NCBI GenBank assembly: GCA_963678675.1
Contig: OY783201.1
Location: forward strand, 21,073,769-21,137,768
Direction: 5' to 3'
Length of the DNA stretch: 64,000 nucleotides
DNA from: Xiphydria camelus
Taxonomy: Eukaryota > Arthropoda > Insecta > Hymenoptera > Xiphydriidae
Shown: positions 22,101-31,900 of the stretch, one piece after another
How positions within the stretch are numbered: the stretch's first letter is position 1
Layout of the letters: each line of letters opens with the position of its first letter
Notes under the pieces: generated by a model
The model's input: only the letters and a program-made list of their open reading frames with translations
What the model was told of the DNA's origin: nothing
The model's database searches: none
Program-made: the position numbers and the translations under genes

Positions 22101-25100
22101 ATATATAGGTGATATACAGTAAGTTAAGTAAGAGCGTGTACAGCGTTATTCATAAAAAATGTATTCAACAATGTTTTTTCCACATACATACATTTGACAT
22201 GTCCCAAGGCAATGCGCAATTATATTAATAATGAGTTCAATCACCCACCAGCATGAATAATCTCTTGGCATCTCTGAGGCATACTATCCACTAAATTTTC
22301 GGCGTATTCGCGGGGAAGTACCTTCCAAATACGTCGAATTTCTCAGGATACATACATCAAGCAGAAGCTTCGAGGATAACGTGTCTTCACTGTGAAGCAG
22401 CTATCCTGAGAAATTCAACGCATTTGGAAGGCACTTCCCCGCGAATACGCCGAAAATTTGGTGGATAGTATGCCGCGAAGATGCCAGCGATTATTGATGC
22501 TGGTGAGTTAACATATTTGCGCATTACCTTGAAACATGTCAAACGTATGTATGTGGAAAAAGACATTGTTGAATACATTTTTTATGAATAACGCCGTACA
22601 CGCTCTTACTCAACTTACTGTACTTACCACAATCTTTACATCATAAGTATTTGATACACTGGTTTGAGCTACAACTTTACAGGTTATAACGATCTCTCCG
22701 TTTTCGGTGTCATCTGTCTCTATTACATTAAGTACATGACCCGATTCAAATAATTTTTGTCCTTTGTCATTATTTTGACCTTGTATGAGGTGATTTTGGA
22801 TTGGCCGAAAGCCATACTTAATAATTCTGATCATTTTTATAAATTCTCTAATAGCGTTACACTGTAAATTTATTCCCAAAAAGTACCTATTTCAGTCGTG
22901 TGGTCGCGCGCACGTCGGCGAATACACTGCCCTCTATAGCTCGTGCACGGTCCCTAGGTATACCGCGAATGCCTCGGTCAGACCTTTCTCGGAAGACAAT
23001 GACCGTACGGATCGTCGCGAATACAAATATTCTATTTAATAATTAAAAATAATATTTCTTTACGTCAATTACATCTAAAACTCAATTTTTTTAATTTTTC
23101 ACGGGGACATTTTTTTACCGTAGAAGGAATTAACACTAAACCAATGATTGAAAAATTTCACCGTGTTATTCAAATGGAGATCAGAAAAAGCGATTGAGAC
23201 ACCCCTAAATATTGTACTGTACTTAGCATTTAACGGGCACTCAGTTCTTTTTGGACCATTGTACCCGAGCCACACTTGGGGCCACTCAGACAGAGAGGAG
23301 TCCCCCCCTCCGCCCACGACCCCCGGTGAGCCCAGGGCCTCCATGCAGATGGCATGCAGGAGTCCCCTAGCCCTCCCAGGTGTCCCAACCAGAGGGGGGG
23401 CCCCTCCCTGTCCTCACTCACTGGGGAAGGGGGTCCTCCATGCAGAAGCCCCCCCCTCCCCACCCCGAGTACAGCCGGTCTTAGCTCGATCCCCGGATCC
23501 CGGAAAAATTATTTTTCCGCAAGCCGGGATTCGAACCCTAGACCTATCGCCCGAGCAGTCTTCGAGAGGCCAGCATTTAGACCACTCGGCTACTGCCGGC
23601 GACTCCCTAAATATTGAGTGAGAATGTGCACCCGACGGCATATTCAAAGTTACATTAAATACTAACGTTTTAAGTGCCCGCCAAGACAATTAATTAAAAA
23701 AGCTTTTTTTTGAATCAGTCTAATATATGTTACAACATAGTATTCGGTTTGCACCGATTCGTTAAAATTACCGAAAAAACAAAAACGGACATATGGTACG
23801 CATGCGCATTCACGCTTCTCCGGTGATTCTATTGGACGAGGAGACCCAAAGGGGTGCTCATGCAAAACTCGCAATTTTGCTATGAGTGCTTTGATCGCGG
23901 ACATATGGTACATAGAATCACTGAAGAAGCGTTAATGCGCATGCGTAGTCATCCGCGGATGTTGGCGTCAGCAAGTTCAGATCGGTTTTGAATGAAAACC
24001 GATCTCAACTTGCTGACGACGCCAACACCCGCGGATGACTACGTATGCGCATTCACGCTTCTCCGGTGATTCTATTACCGTATGTCCGCGATCATTTGAA
24101 CCATAGGAAAATTGCGAGTTTTGCATGAGCACCCCTTTGGGTCTCCTCGTCCAATAGAATCACCGGAGAAGCGTGAATGCGCATGCGTAGTCATCCGCGA
24201 GTGTGGCGTCGTCAGCAAGTTCAGATCGGTTATCGAAATAATCGATCTGAACTTGCTGACGACGCCACACTCGCGGATGACTACGCATGCGCATTCACGC
24301 TTCTCCGGTGATTCTATTGGACGAGGAGACCCAAAGGGGTGCTCATGCAAAACTCGCAATTTTCCTATGGTTCAAATGATCGCGGACATACGGTAGATGA
24401 GGAGACCCACAGGGGTGCTCATGCAAAACTCGCAATTTTGCTATTGGCTCTTTGATCGCGGACATACGATATATTGAGGCTACTAATCTAGAAAAATTGA
24501 AATCACTAGAAATCTCTTCCTTAGCAAAGATGAATTTAGTTATGATCTGTGCAAAATTTCACAAATTTAAGTAAAACTCAGTTATAAGTGGCACTTTGCT
24601 AAGGTTCACTTTTTAAACATGTTGGGCCTCAGGTCCGATTGCACCAACGGAATTTGAAAGTTAAGCTTGGCTTACCTACAGTCACAGTCAATCAAGTACT
24701 CGGATTTTGAAATTAAGCGGACTTTATCTTCTAAGGACCGATTGTTCCATCTTCTAGGTAAGATTTACCCTCGAGATAAACTGCTTATCCACCAATTAGA
24801 TTAGTGGGTAAGCGTTTTACCGGAAGGCTAATATTTTATGGATCCGACACGTTGGATTGTCGTATACGACAAGTCACTCTGATTGGCTATGAGAAAAAGT
24901 GGTGGACAATTCGACGTGTCGGATCCATAAGGACCGTGTATGACGATTGCTACGCCACCTGATGGCAATAATTAGAATTTTTTGGAGAAAATTTTACAAG
25001 TGTTCATATGGGAGAAATTTTTAATAATTGAAATATTAATTATTTGGAAAAATAATTAATATCAGTATGCGTACATCATATCACGTATGTTGCATTAAAA

Positions 25101-27956
25101 ATTGTCGAAGTGCCGGGAATCATGAAAAACCATCTAGTGCTAGCGAAAATGCCCCACTGCTAGCGTTCATCGGGCATGGAAGCGTGATAAACGAATGTCA
25201 TAAGCCTTTGAGACTGTGGTCTGAGCTATAATCTTTGAGGTTATAGTTACTTTTTGTGTTTCGGGATTATTTATCTCTTCAACATTGAATACATGACCTG
25301 AGTGAAACAGTTTTTCACCTTTATCTCTTTATTTTGGCCTTCAGTGGGGGTTTCTGTATTGGCAAAAATCCGTGCTTTATTATTTCTGACATTTTTAACA
25401 TTTCTTATCCTATGTTCCCCATGTTAAAAAGTATCCCTTAACTTCTTATAATCGCCAGATGTAGCGCAAGCATCGACGCTACAACTCCCTCTATAGTTTT
25501 TGCACGGTCCCTATGAAATATTAGCCGAAGGATAAATTTTACCTATGTATGTCGTTGATGCAAACAGACCTTATTGACACAAGTCGACGTGTCGCCAAAA
25601 GTGCTTTCCATTTGATTTGTGTTTGTGTGTCAGTGACACAAGTCACTCACGGCGACTCTGCTGAATAGCTGAGTTCCACTGAGTTCAGGACGAAGAGGGA
25701 TACTTATAAATTTAAAGTTGCGTTCCATTTATTGTATGACGAGAGTCGACATAAGTTGATGTAAGAGTCGTGTGAAAGGAGAGCCGAATTAAGGTCCACC
25801 CTGTATTTACAACAAGTTTAGAATCGTTCCGAGTGTTTTCTATTTGACGAAAGTTGAGAGTCTTCTATTAGACCATTAATTGATTGGCAGGCTACAGTAA
25901 AAAGAACCAATATAGTTGGACTTTTTATCGACACGTTATCAATTAAACGGAAAACACCCGGTCAAGGCTAATTCCGTTGTGAACACGACATATGAGATTA
26001 TCGATCATACATTACCCCACCCCTCCCACTCTCATAACGTACCGGTGACGATGTTATATTAAAATTGGTCGTTGATACTCACTTTTTTTTTTGAAAAACG
26101 TTTGTATTCGAAGACGTCTCTTTTTCATAACGGAAAAACCACATCGTTTCCCTACAGCCGAGGTAGGGATAACACTTTGACGTGAAATGTAAAAAAGATT
26201 GTGCCCAAAAAAACTCGTCCAAGCATCTGTCAGACTCCGCGTAAAACAATAATCTGACACTCGCGTTGTCTTTCAGGCATTGAAAATGAAAATGACAGTG
26301 TCTAACAAAATGGGCCAGTTTCCATGGAAAAAGGGAAGCTTGCTCCTTTTGGTAATCATCGCTACCATTCTGGCATTGGATTGTAAAAAGCACGGATCCT
26401 TTGAAGGTAATCTCTGCGGGAAGGGGGATGTCGACGTAAGATGGTCAGTCCTTGCATGTATTTTTTACTTCATTTCATCTTGCTTCATTACAGCATCTAG
26501 TACTGGCAAATTTTTGAGGAGTAGTGGTATTTTAGTACAAGGACAGAGTGCCTGGTTAATCGCTAAACGATATTCGAAGAAGGGTCTCGAATATATCGAA
26601 GCTAGCGCGCCAGAGTATTACAAAGCTACTGTTGATTTTACCGTGCCGTATATCAAGCTGGCGGGAGATCTGTATCTTGTAGCCAAAGGTGTCTCTATAA
26701 AGATCTACAGTAATATTGTGATGTATGCCAGTCAAATGGGGCCAGTCGTTGCAGTGAAAGTAAGTTATTTTAGTAAATTGTTCTTCAATGGAAGCTCTTT
26801 CATTTCAAATGAATATTCAACGTGATTATTGTTAGAAACATTTTTCAATACATGAAGTATAATCTAAAAGCTCTGGAGTGCGATACTCATGAGAAGAGGA
26901 AAAATAGACTCGGTAGTTCATTTTTTGTAATAGTCTATCCAATATAAAGCCCACACACAAACCAAAGCCATATGTAATATTGAATAGTAGTTTCCAGTTT
27001 AAAAAAAAATTTGTTAAGACGCTTATTAACTATGCAAAACAGTATTTTTAAAGTGTTTTCTTGATTTAATAGTCCATTCTGAATTGAAGGTGGCGCCTCT
27101 AAGAGAGTTATACTTGGCAAATTTTACCTCAGTAGCACAGATAATTTACACTCTTATATACTTATGTGAAAGGAGAAAAAAATTAATAAGATTCTTAATG
27201 TGTATAAAAACTCCTAAAAATTGATTAAATTATATGCATGCAAAGTTTAAGTATAGAGTTTCTTTTCGACATTAGTAATACTAAATTTTGGAAATGAAAT
27301 TAAAATATACAACTGAGAGTCAGTGATTCGTAGAGAATATGGTCTTAAAATTCACACCAATCAGCTGAAAAAAAAACCATATCAAGATAAATGCATTTAA
27401 ACTGATTCCTCTACGCCTCTCTTTTAAGTAAGAAGTTTTATATTCACAGTGGAAATCCGATAAACCAAATAGTTGTACATTAAGATTTCAATAGGCGTCT
27501 ACATAAGAATCGTCAATCTCGTTCATAACGCTAAGAAAACAGTTGAAACTTACAATCAATCCTTATGCGATGTATCGTTTCCGTCCGCAGATCGAGCAGT
27601 ATGCGCCAGGTTTTCAAGAAGAAGCGCAGAAACAATATTTTTACGCCGTGGAACAAATAAAGTTTTATTCGGCCATAGCTGGAGAGCAAATAGTCGAACG
27701 CTCTACAATGGCTATCCAATGGGTCGAAAGCAACGTTTTTGTGTATGTATTTTTCTTTCTTTCGTACTTCGATGTCTTCAAGAACGAGTAATGTAATAAC
27801 AGCTATGAGTTCGTTCTTCTGTACTTTAGGGGGAACTTGAGTCCGGAGAATCTCCGGAGTTACGCATCAAGAGCCATCAATACAACGCAAAGCTTCGCCA
27901 GCCAAACATACGACTGGGTTTACGAGAAAGTTCAAACTCTCTCCAAAGTCCAGTGA
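16004..27956 (+). CDS. TMEM214: TMEM214 (transmembrane protein 214), complete
   Basis: Nine coding exons: 16004-16130, 16600-16802, 17992-18675, 18755-18965, 19061-19203, 26277-26406, 26494-26759, 27591-27742 and 27830-27956. All junction phases match and the total is 680 codons, against 689 in the human protein. The hallmarks are an N-terminal WEIVGKNKK leader, a basic charged linker, SIEEAIGT before INTEEV, the IWLKDLVSFLN core and a hydrophobic segment SLLLLVIIATILALD followed by TGKFLRSSGIL, as in TMEM214. Family members sit in the ER membrane and have been linked to ER-stress signalling; nothing here tests that. Introns 2 and 5 are swollen by transposons. The start Met was chosen because MSSGVWEIV matches the family start. 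Confidence 0.95.
16384..16433. repeat. Tiny near-perfect 21-bp stem-loop
   Basis: The arms are CAGGTTGACTGCCAGGGCAG... and its complement with one mismatch and an 8-nt loop. ATAA lies on both sides. It sits in TMEM214 intron 1. It may be a minimal foldback; it is short for a miRNA precursor. Confidence 0.7.
16600..16802 (+). CDS. TMEM214: TMEM214 exon 2
   Basis: The acceptor is ATGACAG and the donor GTGAGC. T plus TA gives Leu (EDFLPLNQVKTLYDNL). The rest is a lysine/glutamate-rich linker ending PPKSIEEAIGT. Confidence 0.85.
16928..17112. mobile_element. Hairpin MITE (185 bp) in TMEM214 intron 2
   Basis: Ends GTTGACATAGGAATCGTGCG and complement, long near-perfect arms. Confidence 0.8.
17149..17869. 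mobile_element. mariner-type MITE with a second MITE at its centre
   Basis: The outer ends are CAGGGTGTCCCTAAATATCA and its inverted partner, flanked by TA. Near its middle a second pair, CAGGGTGTTGAAATTTC (about 17261) and its complement (about 17759), again with TA, marks a nested relative. Confidence 0.8.
17992..18675 (+). CDS. TMEM214: TMEM214 exon 3 (main cytosolic core)
   Basis: It encodes INTEEVANILEASQ through VEKLR, 228 codons, with donor GTAAGT. I placed the start at the weak acceptor GAGCAG because it gives a gap-free 25-residue alignment with human TMEM214. The Met at 17968 reads into a stop just upstream and is probably intronic. Confidence 0.85.
18755..18965 (+). CDS. TMEM214: TMEM214 exon 4
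   Basis: The acceptor is TTCTTTCTTTTTAG. It encodes SILFKNTNVNCRKLFETLMG to LILQHLG, donor GTAAAA, ending in phase 1. Confidence 0.85.
19061..19203 (+). CDS. TMEM214: TMEM214 exon 5
   Basis: The acceptor is TCTCGTACAG. It encodes DDNWDDLYSTSNIKALAETL to GCMKRCK, donor GTAGGT, ending in phase 0. Confidence 0.85.
19204..20170. repeat. TMEM214 intron 5: degenerate dispersed repeats
   Basis: Recurring blocks such as AATAATTTCCAAACGG, CAATTGTTATCTATGCTGGAA and GATAGTTTACTCTTG are seen here and again at 20570-20960. This suggests an old tandem or transposon-derived repeat. An inverted pair GAAGCGTGCACTGGAACAA / TTGTTCCTGTGCACGCTTC lies at about 19970-20050. Confidence 0.5.
20171..20568. mobile_element. 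mariner-type palindromic MITE, copy 1
   Basis: Ends CAGTATGTCCCATTGGTAA / TTACCAATGGGACATACTG with TA flanks, 398 bp. The second copy is at 62594-62992 (399 bp). Confidence 0.85.
20569..21763. other. TMEM214 intron 5, unassigned and repeat-rich
   Basis: It contains two direct copies of GAGAGCGCCCACCAAAGTGG (about 21095 and 21179) around GTGGCGTG repeats, and an unrecognised 93-codon open frame at 21300-21581 that I do not support as a gene. Confidence 0.4.
21764..22956. mobile_element. THAP-type non-autonomous DNA transposon, copy 2
   Basis: 1193 bp, the reverse orientation of copy 1. The THAP start is on the plus strand at about 21905-22090 and the SGHVLNV ORF on the minus strand at 22610-22879. 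It carries the same internal inverted Tc1 fragments (about 22250-22505). Ends TAGGGACCGTGCA and TGCACGGTCCCTA. Confidence 0.8.
23215..23604 (-). mobile_element. tRNA-Ser-derived SINE
   Basis: The minus strand begins near GCCGGCAGTAGCCGAGTGG (A-box-like) and carries GGTTCGAATCC (B box). The loop TCTCGAA suggests an origin from a serine tRNA with anticodon CGA. The tRNA part is followed by a G+C-rich body of about 300 bp. The 12-bp flanks CCCTAAATATTG (23203-23214 and 23605-23616) are a perfect target duplication. The acceptor stem pairs poorly, so it is not a working tRNA gene. Confidence 0.85.
23785..24475. mobile_element. Cluster of TACCGTATGTCCGCG MITEs
   Basis: A full copy is at 24078-24393 (316 bp, TA flanks, ends CCGTATGTCCGCGATCA and complement). 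Partial copies surround it at about 23785-23910, 23925-24075 and 24395-24475. The inner arms carry GGGTCTCCTCGTCCAATAG and the CAGCAAGTTCAGATCG stem. Confidence 0.85.
24837..24928. repeat. Hairpin with ATGGATCCGACACGT arms
   Basis: Inverted arms ATGGATCCGACACGT / ACGTGTCGGATCCAT about 90 bp apart, ending directly at the THAP-element end at 24929. Confidence 0.65.
24929..25512. mobile_element. THAP-type element, copy 3 (short, diverged)
   Basis: Ends AAGGACCGTG / CACGGTCCCT. A plus-strand start at 25067 gives MRTSYHVCCIKNCRSAGNHE, THAP-like. On the minus strand about 25225-25335 reads a frameshifted KLFHSGHVFNVEE-like version of the second conserved ORF. The convergent layout is the same as in copies 1 and 2. 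Confidence 0.65.
25513..26276. other. TMEM214 intron 5, nothing recognised
   Basis: No coding similarity or strong palindrome seen. Confidence 0.4.
26277..26406 (+). CDS. TMEM214: TMEM214 exon 6 (first membrane segment)
   Basis: The acceptor is TTGTCTTTCAG. It encodes ALKMKMTVSNKMGQFPWKKG followed by SLLLLVIIATILALDCKK, donor GTAATC. The next intron is only 87 nt and has no in-frame stop. Confidence 0.85.
26494..26759 (+). CDS. TMEM214: TMEM214 exon 7
   Basis: The acceptor is CTTCATTACAG. It encodes ASSTGKFLRSSGILVQGQSA to QMGPVVAVK, matching the TGRLLRSSG segment of vertebrate TMEM214. Donor GTAAGT. Confidence 0.88.
26760..27590. other. TMEM214 intron 7, nothing recognised
   Basis: A+T-rich, free of obvious transposon ends. 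Confidence 0.5.
27591..27742 (+). CDS. TMEM214: TMEM214 exon 8
   Basis: The acceptor is TTTCCGTCCGCAG. It encodes IEQYAPGFQEEAQKQYFYAV to WVESNVF plus GT, donor GTATGT. Confidence 0.8.
27830..27956 (+). CDS. TMEM214: TMEM214 exon 9 (stop)
   Basis: The acceptor is TGTACTTTAG. It encodes GNLSPENLRSYASRAINTTQ to LSKVQ and a TGA stop. Confidence 0.8.
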
Positions 27957-28393
27957 GATGGAAGGCAGTTGTATACAATTAACTGACAATTCTGCCCAGG
28001 AGCGGAGTCGCTTACACCAGAGCATTTATTTATATTTGGTAAAAAAAAAGGAGGTTTAATTGGATTTGGGTTATTTACTTTGACAGTCGTCCTAAATTGA
28101 AATGCGGAGAACTTACTTTCCATCGCCTCTATTTCTCTTTTTTTCTCCCTCTCGATATACGGTCAAAACCCTAACTCGTTTCTTCGTATCGTCCCCGACG
28201 TGAAACGTCTCTTACTTCCAAACTAAAACCATTCCGCGACTACCCTTGGAATCTGCGATCTCTCGAGTTACAGGGAGTCAAATAACGACACCCCCCCCCC
28301 CCCCACACGCGGATGTAAGTTTTCGGGTTTATCTCTTTGTACACTTCCATTCGCGCATTTGCTGCGAAATGCAGAATTATGGAATGATTGAGG

Positions 28394-28399
28394 AATAAA
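28394..28399 (+). promoter_or_regulatory. Candidate TMEM214 poly(A) signal
   Basis: AATAAA 438 nt after the TMEM214 stop, followed by a T/GT-rich tract. Plausible but unproven. Confidence 0.45.
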
Positions 28400-28715
28400 A
28401 TAAATTACTCATCTTTTTAAAACCTTTGTATGTCTGCGTTTCACAGATATAAGGAGCGATACGTGTAATGTTAGCAATAATGTTCGAGGTAGAGATGGAA
28501 TAATACTCGCGTAAGCCGCAGTGGCGATAGAAATAGAGTGGTGATTAAACTGATATCGATAATAGTTACGTTATAGTACGAATAAATTAAGTGTCGTAGT
28601 GGGAAGCTTTTCCGAAAGAAAAGGAACAAAGACTCCAAGCGAGAAATCCTCGCGCGCCACATGCTCTATTTTCTCGTTCATTCGTACGTTCATTCGTTAG
28701 CGAACGTTAATGTAG

Positions 28716-28721
28716 TTTATT
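28716..28721 (-). promoter_or_regulatory. Candidate TATDN1 poly(A) signal
   Basis: AATAAA on the minus strand about 100 nt past the TATDN1 stop. Confidence 0.5.
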
Positions 28722-28823
28722 CTTCGCTTCTCGATTCGGTGAGTTTTAAACCCTTAAAAGGCCCTGGTATCGCCTTTCGAAAGCGTCCCCCGCTTCTCAT
28801 TTTGGAGCGAGTAAACGCAGTAA

Positions 28824-28929
28824 TTATAATTCGTGCGGGAAGAAAACCTTCATCGTGTTCTTGTAGATCTGATTGCACAGGTACTCCTCTTCATCGTCCC
28901 TCACGCGTGCCAGTATTTCCAGGATTTGC
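28824..28929 (-). CDS. TATDN1: TATDN1 exon 5 (stop)
   Basis: The acceptor is CAATCGCAG. It encodes [20 protein letters not shown] to KVFFPHEL and a TAA stop. Confidence 0.9.
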
Positions 28930-31900
28930 CTGCGATTGGTATAAGCTGATGACCGAACAAACAATTGGCCGGTCTTACCTTTGTATGCAAATGAATTTGC
29001 GTGAATCGCTTACACTATCGTACAAGGTTCGTTGCGTCCTTTAATCAGTCGATCCGATTGCCACTTCTCTTTCTTGACCGTAGGAAATTTGGTGATTACG
29101 TGTTTGGCCGCGGCGTGCGTGGATTTAACTTCGCACCACGGGCAATCCGTCTCTATCATCAGTCTGTCCGACGGTATAGTCGTTACCGCGAAGAGATTTT
29201 CTTCGGTTTTGAGGGAACTGCAATGTCGATAAGGGGAGAAACCGTTAGAAGTATCGCTTCGAACACATTTGAGAGTCGTCTTTTAGTATCGTTGGAAATT
29301 GGCAAAAATTCATACAAATTAGTAGTACCGAGTGATTGCGGTCTCTGATTACATTATTAGGATAAATTAGGATATACAGATTTATCCACTAAAATCAATC
29401 TTAATCGACCTTAGGGGTCGCCAGAGTGTGCTGTTTTTCGTATTTCATTGTTTGAAGGTTTATTATGAAATTTAAGGAATCACAGATAATAAGCATATTA
29501 ACCTCTAGATATCTAACAAAATTTGAATTAGATTTGGCAAATACCAATATTTTGAGGTATAACATTTTAGACTTTGCGTATAGTTACAGCAAATTCGGGA
29601 ATGCTAGCGGCCCGTAAATTTTTCTATTGAATCCTATGATTTATTCCAAAATCGTAGTCATCAACGCAGTTATTTCGGTAGACATAGTTACGGCTTTGAG
29701 CACTTTTTCTTAACGTTTGGGAGATACAGTTATACATATTCAGTTTTAATGTGGCACACCAATTTGGCAAATGTGATCACTTGGTGAGCAATTCGACATT
29801 CGTTGCACATCAAACATTTAATCAATGAGGGTCCCCTGATGAAAACATCCGAGTTTCTAAAAAATATTTCGGAAAAAATTTTAGAAACCTTAGAAAATGT
29901 TAGGAGTCTCAAGAAATTTGAAAAGGAAAAGAGAAATTTAGAAAAATTTTGTTTCAATTTTTCTAAGAAATTATCAGATGAGCAGATTTAAAAATTCTAA
30001 GAATTGTATTAGGAAGAAATTTTGCAATGTAAATTTTTCGGAGAAAATTTAAGAAGTCCTGAAAGTCAATCGTACAGACTGGACCAGAAATTCTGCTCTA
30101 AAAGTAAGTTGAAGGAAAAATGGGAAGGAGTCATTAGATACCACTGGAACTTTTCAGAAAATTAGAAGAGGGATGTAAATTTTTGAGAAATCATCGGTAG
30201 CAGCAGTGATAGAAAATGTGATTCAGCCTCTTCCAGTGATAAGTCTGAGAAACGAGAAACGGCCTTTTGAAGCTCCAGTGTTAAATTTCGAGTGAATAAA
30301 AATTATTTGTATCGAAATGATTCCAGGAGTTTTGGAATTTTTGTCCACTTCTTCGCAATAGGGGTAGTTACCCCTACTCGGGGGATAAAAACGTTTTTTT
30401 TTAATTTGCGTTGATTTACCTTAAACACAAGTTTTCGGAGTTCTAGTTCACTTTTTTGCAACAGGAGTAATCGTCCCTGCTCAGAGGATACAATTACGAA
30501 TTTGTAAGAGTCATCATCTATATCAATGTTGTCAAAAACCCCTTAAGCGACTTCGGTACGTAATATCAAATAATTTTCATCCACTTGGAATTTAACATTG
30601 GAGCTCCATAAGGCCGAACCTCGTTTCTCAAAATAACCACCTGAAAGGACTTAATAGCATTTTTTTTATCGTTGCTACTAATGCTTGATCAAAAACTTAC
30701 ATCCTTCTCCTAATTCTCTGAAACGTGCCAATCGTATTTAATGATTCCTTCCTATTTTTGATTCCAATCTACTTTTAGAACAGCATTTCTGGTCCAGACT
30801 GTACTTAAACTTTTAAAAATCAGAGTTGGAATATTTCTATGAATTTTTTCATAATTCGGTATTATATTTAGAAAGTTCACCATCCAAGAATTTTGAATAT
30901 AATTTATAATGGATTGAAAATAGTGGCGGCAAAGGTTAGTTTTTCAAGTACTGTGGAAATCGGTTATAAGGGGCCATCCATATATTACGTAAGACGTTTT
31001 TGGCCTCTTTTTGACCCCCCCCTCCCCCCAGTGTAAGATACTTGTACATAGTTTACACTGTATTTACATACAGTGTAAGATATGTTCACACCCCCCCCTC
31101 CCCCTCAAACGTCTTACGTAATATATGGATGGCCCGTAAGCACTTTCAAGGGATTGAGCAAAGCGGTCGTTATAACCGATAGTAGTTGTAATATGGTTTT
31201 TTTTTAGAAAACCCTATTTTTTATAAACAATTACGTATGTAAAGGGTATAGCAGGATAAGCATATGAAAGTACCCTTTCAATCAATAGGGTCATTCCATA
31301 CCAAATCGGACACTTTTTGGAGTAACATTTCGGATTTTGCTCAAATTTGGATATATTGTAGTCTTTGTCGATGTTTAACCGTATCTCGAAGGATTTTTTA
31401 AAATTTTGAAAATTGTTGATTTTACAGCCACTTGAAGAATAACGCTGCTTTTTTTTCATTAAATTATAATTATCAAACCGGTTGTCGGCTGAGAATAATC
31501 TTTTGGATACTAAAAGTGAAAGAGTTGAAAAACCAGAGAAAAATTGCATCGATCAAAAAAAAAATTTTTTAAATAATTTTATTTGCACTTGATTTAAACA
31601 AATGACGTATTTTCATAGTTGGCCACTTTTTAAAAATCTGAAAAAAAGCAAGCATATACTTTGATATCCTCTCTTTAAAGACAAACAAACAAAAATAACG
31701 ACACTTTAAAATTGACGACACAAAAATGAATTGAAGTTGACGCCGCGTCGGAATTGGCACGTCGGCCCCGCCGCCAGCCACCGGTCGGTGGGTTCGACTG
31801 GCTTGGCGACACGCTAGCGGCGGGGCCGACGCGGCGAGGCCGACGCGGCGTCAACTTCAATTAATTTTTGTGTCGTCAATTTTAAAGTGTCGTTATTTTT

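Larger units (their letters stand above)
27957..28823. other. Convergent intergenic gap, TMEM214 and TATDN1 3' ends
   Basis: It holds both 3' untranslated regions. A run of 14 C lies at 28291-28304. No repeat element was recognised. Confidence 0.7.

Noticed and set aside
23505..23604. Functional serine tRNA gene
   Set aside because: The acceptor stem mismatches and the sequence continues into a SINE body flanked by a target duplication.
23148..23621. 157-codon plus-strand open frame
   Set aside because: It runs across the minus-strand SINE; the proline-rich translation is a by-product of the G+C-rich body.
24075..24396. 94-codon ORFs on both strands
   Set aside because: Both strands of a palindromic MITE give the same translation; non-coding.
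26280..26825. 181-codon single ORF read as one exon
   Set aside because: It reads through the 87-nt intron 26407-26493; family alignment places two exons here.
28661..29348. Plus-strand ORFs of 127 and 115 codons
   Set aside because: Antisense shadows of TATDN1 exons 4 and 5.
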